Shown one piece after another: positions 62,702-64,000 of a DNA stretch of 64,000 nt. Every line of letters starts with the position of its first letter. Within the stretch, counting starts at the first letter, position 1. Made by a program: the position numbers and the translations under genes. The DNA is from Paenalkalicoccus suaedae. Lineage in GTDB: Bacteria > Bacillota > Bacilli > Bacillales > Salisediminibacteriaceae. Where the stretch lies: assembly GCF_006965545.2 (NCBI RefSeq), contig NZ_CP041372.2:2666001-2730000 (forward strand), read 5' to 3'. The notes beneath the pieces were generated by a model. The model saw only the letters and a list, made by a program, of their open reading frames with translations. It had not been told where the DNA came from and did no database searches.

Positions 62702-64000
62702 TTACTTCATACGAAAGCAAACGACCTTCGTCTCCGTCATTTCCTCCATAGCAAACTTGATGCCTTCTCGTCCTACTCCCGATTCCTTTACGCCACCGAA
62801 CGGCATGGCATCAACACGATAATCGCTACTATCGTTCACCATTACTCCTCCAACCTCTAAGTGTTCAATTGCATAAAACGCTTGATCAATAGAGGCTGTG
62901 AAGATACCAGCATGCAGACCGTAGTTTACGTCGTTTGCTTTCGCCACTCCTTCTTCTAGTGAATCAATTTGCTCAATGAGGACAACTGGTCCGAAAACCT
63001 CCTCGTGATAGATTGTTGCAGACGGAGGTACATCTACTAGCACCGTCGGCTCAAAAAATGCACCTTCCCGTTTTCCTCCAGCTAAAACTTTTGCACCACC
63101 TGCTACGGCTTCCTCTACCCACGCTTCCACTCGCTCTGCTTCTCTTGCTGAAATCATTGGACCAATATCGGTTGTATCAAGTAACTTATCCCCAACTCGG
63201 AGTGTCTGCGTTTTTTCTGCAGCTAAACGTACAAACTCCTCATACCTCTCACGCTCCACATAGATGCGCTGCACGCCGATACAATTTTGGCCAGCCGCTG
63301 AAAATCCTCCATCTACACAGCTAGAAGTAGCATCGTCCACATCGGCATCCTTGAGCACAATGACAGGAGAATTCGAGCCAAGCTCCATGCTGAGCTTTTT
63401 CTTACCGGCTAGCTTAGCGAGTTGATCGCCAGCCTCTGCTCCACCTGTGAAGGAGATCATTTTAATGCTTGGATGCTTGGCTAACACAGGACCTAGCTCC
63501 TGTCCAGAGCCTGTCACAACCGACAAATAGCCTTTAGGTAAACCAGATGCTTCGAGTGCTTCCGCAAGTAGCAAGGCACTTAATGGCGTAGCGGACGCCG
63601 GCTTTACGATCACCGGATTCCCAACCGCGAGCGCTGGTCCCACCTTATGCGCAACAAGATTAAGCGGATCATTAAAAGGCGTAATTGCAGCAACAATCCC
63701 CATTGGTAATCGCATGTAATAGCCGTGACGCCGCTCACTTCCCGGTCGCTGATCAAACGGAATCGTCTCGCCGTGCATGCGTCTAGCTTCTTCGCTACTA
63801 ATGCGCAGAGTTGTGACCGCTCTCGTTACCTCTGCTCTCGCCTCTCGAATCGTCTTGCTCCCTTCAAGCGCAATTGTATGGGCGTATGTCTCTGCTCGAT
63901 CTTCTATATAATCAGCTGCTCGTGCTAAGACTCGAATGCGCTCGTGCGTTGCCCAAGACTTTTTTTGACGAAACATGGATTCCGTTCGCTCAATCACTTC
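62702..64000 (-). CDS. Aldehyde dehydrogenase, N-terminus cut by window edge
   Basis: At least 432 codons of an NAD(P)-dependent ALDH; the frame stays open through position 64000, and about 40 N-terminal residues are outside the window. ITPFNDPLNLVAHKVGPALAVGNPVIVKPAS, FTGGAEAG, MELGSNSPVIV (general-base Glu) and FSAAGQNCIGVQRIYV (catalytic Cys) are intact, as is YHEEVFGPVV. The motifs resemble lactaldehyde and phosphonoacetaldehyde-type or broad-specificity ALDHs; the substrate is unresolved. The SDR gene lies downstream in the same direction. Confidence 0.92.
   Translation of the reverse strand, partial: EVIERTESMFRQKKSWATHERIRVLARAADYIEDRAETYAHTIALEGSKTIREARAEVTRAVTTLRISSEEARRMHGETIPFDQRPGSERRHGYYMRLPMGIVAAITPFNDPLNLVAHKVGPALAVGNPVIVKPASATPLSALLLAEALEASGLPKGYLSVVTGSGQELGPVLAKHPSIKMISFTGGAEAGDQLAKLAGKKKLSMELGSNSPVIVLKDADVDDATSSCVDGGFSAAGQNCIGVQRIYVERERYEEFVRLAAEKTQTLRVGDKLLDTTDIGPMISAREAERVEAWVEEAVAGGAKVLAGGKREGAFFEPTVLVDVPPSATIYHEEVFGPVVLIEQIDSLEEGVAKANDVNYGLHAGIFTASIDQAFYAIEHLEVGGVMVNDSSDYRVDAMPFGGVKESGVGREGIKFAMEEMTETKVVCFRMK

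Noticed and set aside
1-64000. Insertion sequences, prophage, integrons, tRNA or rRNA genes
   Set aside because: Looked for and not found: no transposase, integrase or phage structural gene, and no tRNA-like clover-leaf was recognised by eye. A tRNAscan run would be needed to exclude tRNAs.

Overview
The window reads as chromosome of a low-to-moderate GC, spore-former-type Bacillaceae. Many genes have clear Bacillus subtilis yt-region counterparts in recognisable neighbourhoods (ytoP-ytzB-ytnP-trmB-ytmP-amyX, ytlQ-ytlP/ytkP, leuS-yttB, ytqA-ytqB-ytpA-ytoA-metK, ytlACD-ytkD). Acidic, Asp/Glu-rich exported proteins and general synteny suggest an alkaliphilic or halotolerant relative (Alkalihalobacillus/Shouchella-like); that placement is inference. 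No rRNA, tRNA, insertion sequence, prophage or CRISPR array was seen.

Layout. 1-9.2 kb: a PTS-EIIC-like membrane protein cut by the left edge, a lipoprotein, ytoQ, M42 aminopeptidase, PepSY protein, ytnP lactonase, trmB, ytmP kinase and type I pullulanase. 9.4-17.6 kb: a complete glycogen operon glgB-glgC-glgD-glgA-glgP, divergent from the pullulanase, so synthesis, debranching and phosphorolysis are adjacent. 18-32.7 kb: ytlQ/thpR, a cysteine-synthase-like gene, YjfB-type and YtzE-type small proteins, rsuA with two SEDS glycosyltransferase genes, an amine oxidase with an HxlR regulator, murJ, yjbQ-proC, a protein of unknown function, and ytfP. 33.4-47.9 kb: leuS behind a T-box, yttB, threonine aldolase-ytqA-ytqB, ytpA, ytoA, metK behind a SAM-I riboswitch, the ytlACD ABC importer and ytkD. 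48-64 kb, the more accessory part: an ArsB-type permease, a DUF2642 protein, a chemoreceptor, two exported proteins of unknown function, a HAD phosphatase, a PQQ-type sugar dehydrogenase lipoprotein, a membrane protein, a Fic toxin with VbhA-like antitoxin, an EamA exporter, a large aromatic amino acid hydroxylase, an SDR and an ALDH cut by the right edge.

The most unusual content is intergenic. At least eight non-coding arrays repeat a short sequence word at about 21 bp (two B-DNA turns), or 20 bp in one family. Four word families are seen (TGCAC, GCGC, GGATAA/TTATCC, TATG), each in two places. Three arrays (two GCGC, one TGCAC) share a 103-bp tandem unit made of four 21-bp steps and one 19-bp step although their sequences differ. 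Seven of the eight lie between two convergent genes, usually with an intrinsic terminator on both sides. In addition, a 154-bp potentially structured element occurs twice, downstream of leuS and downstream of metK. None of these is a family I recognise.

Start sites were chosen by Shine-Dalgarno position, which often shortens the longest open frame and often selects GTG or TTG. All motif positions, spacings and identities were counted by eye.
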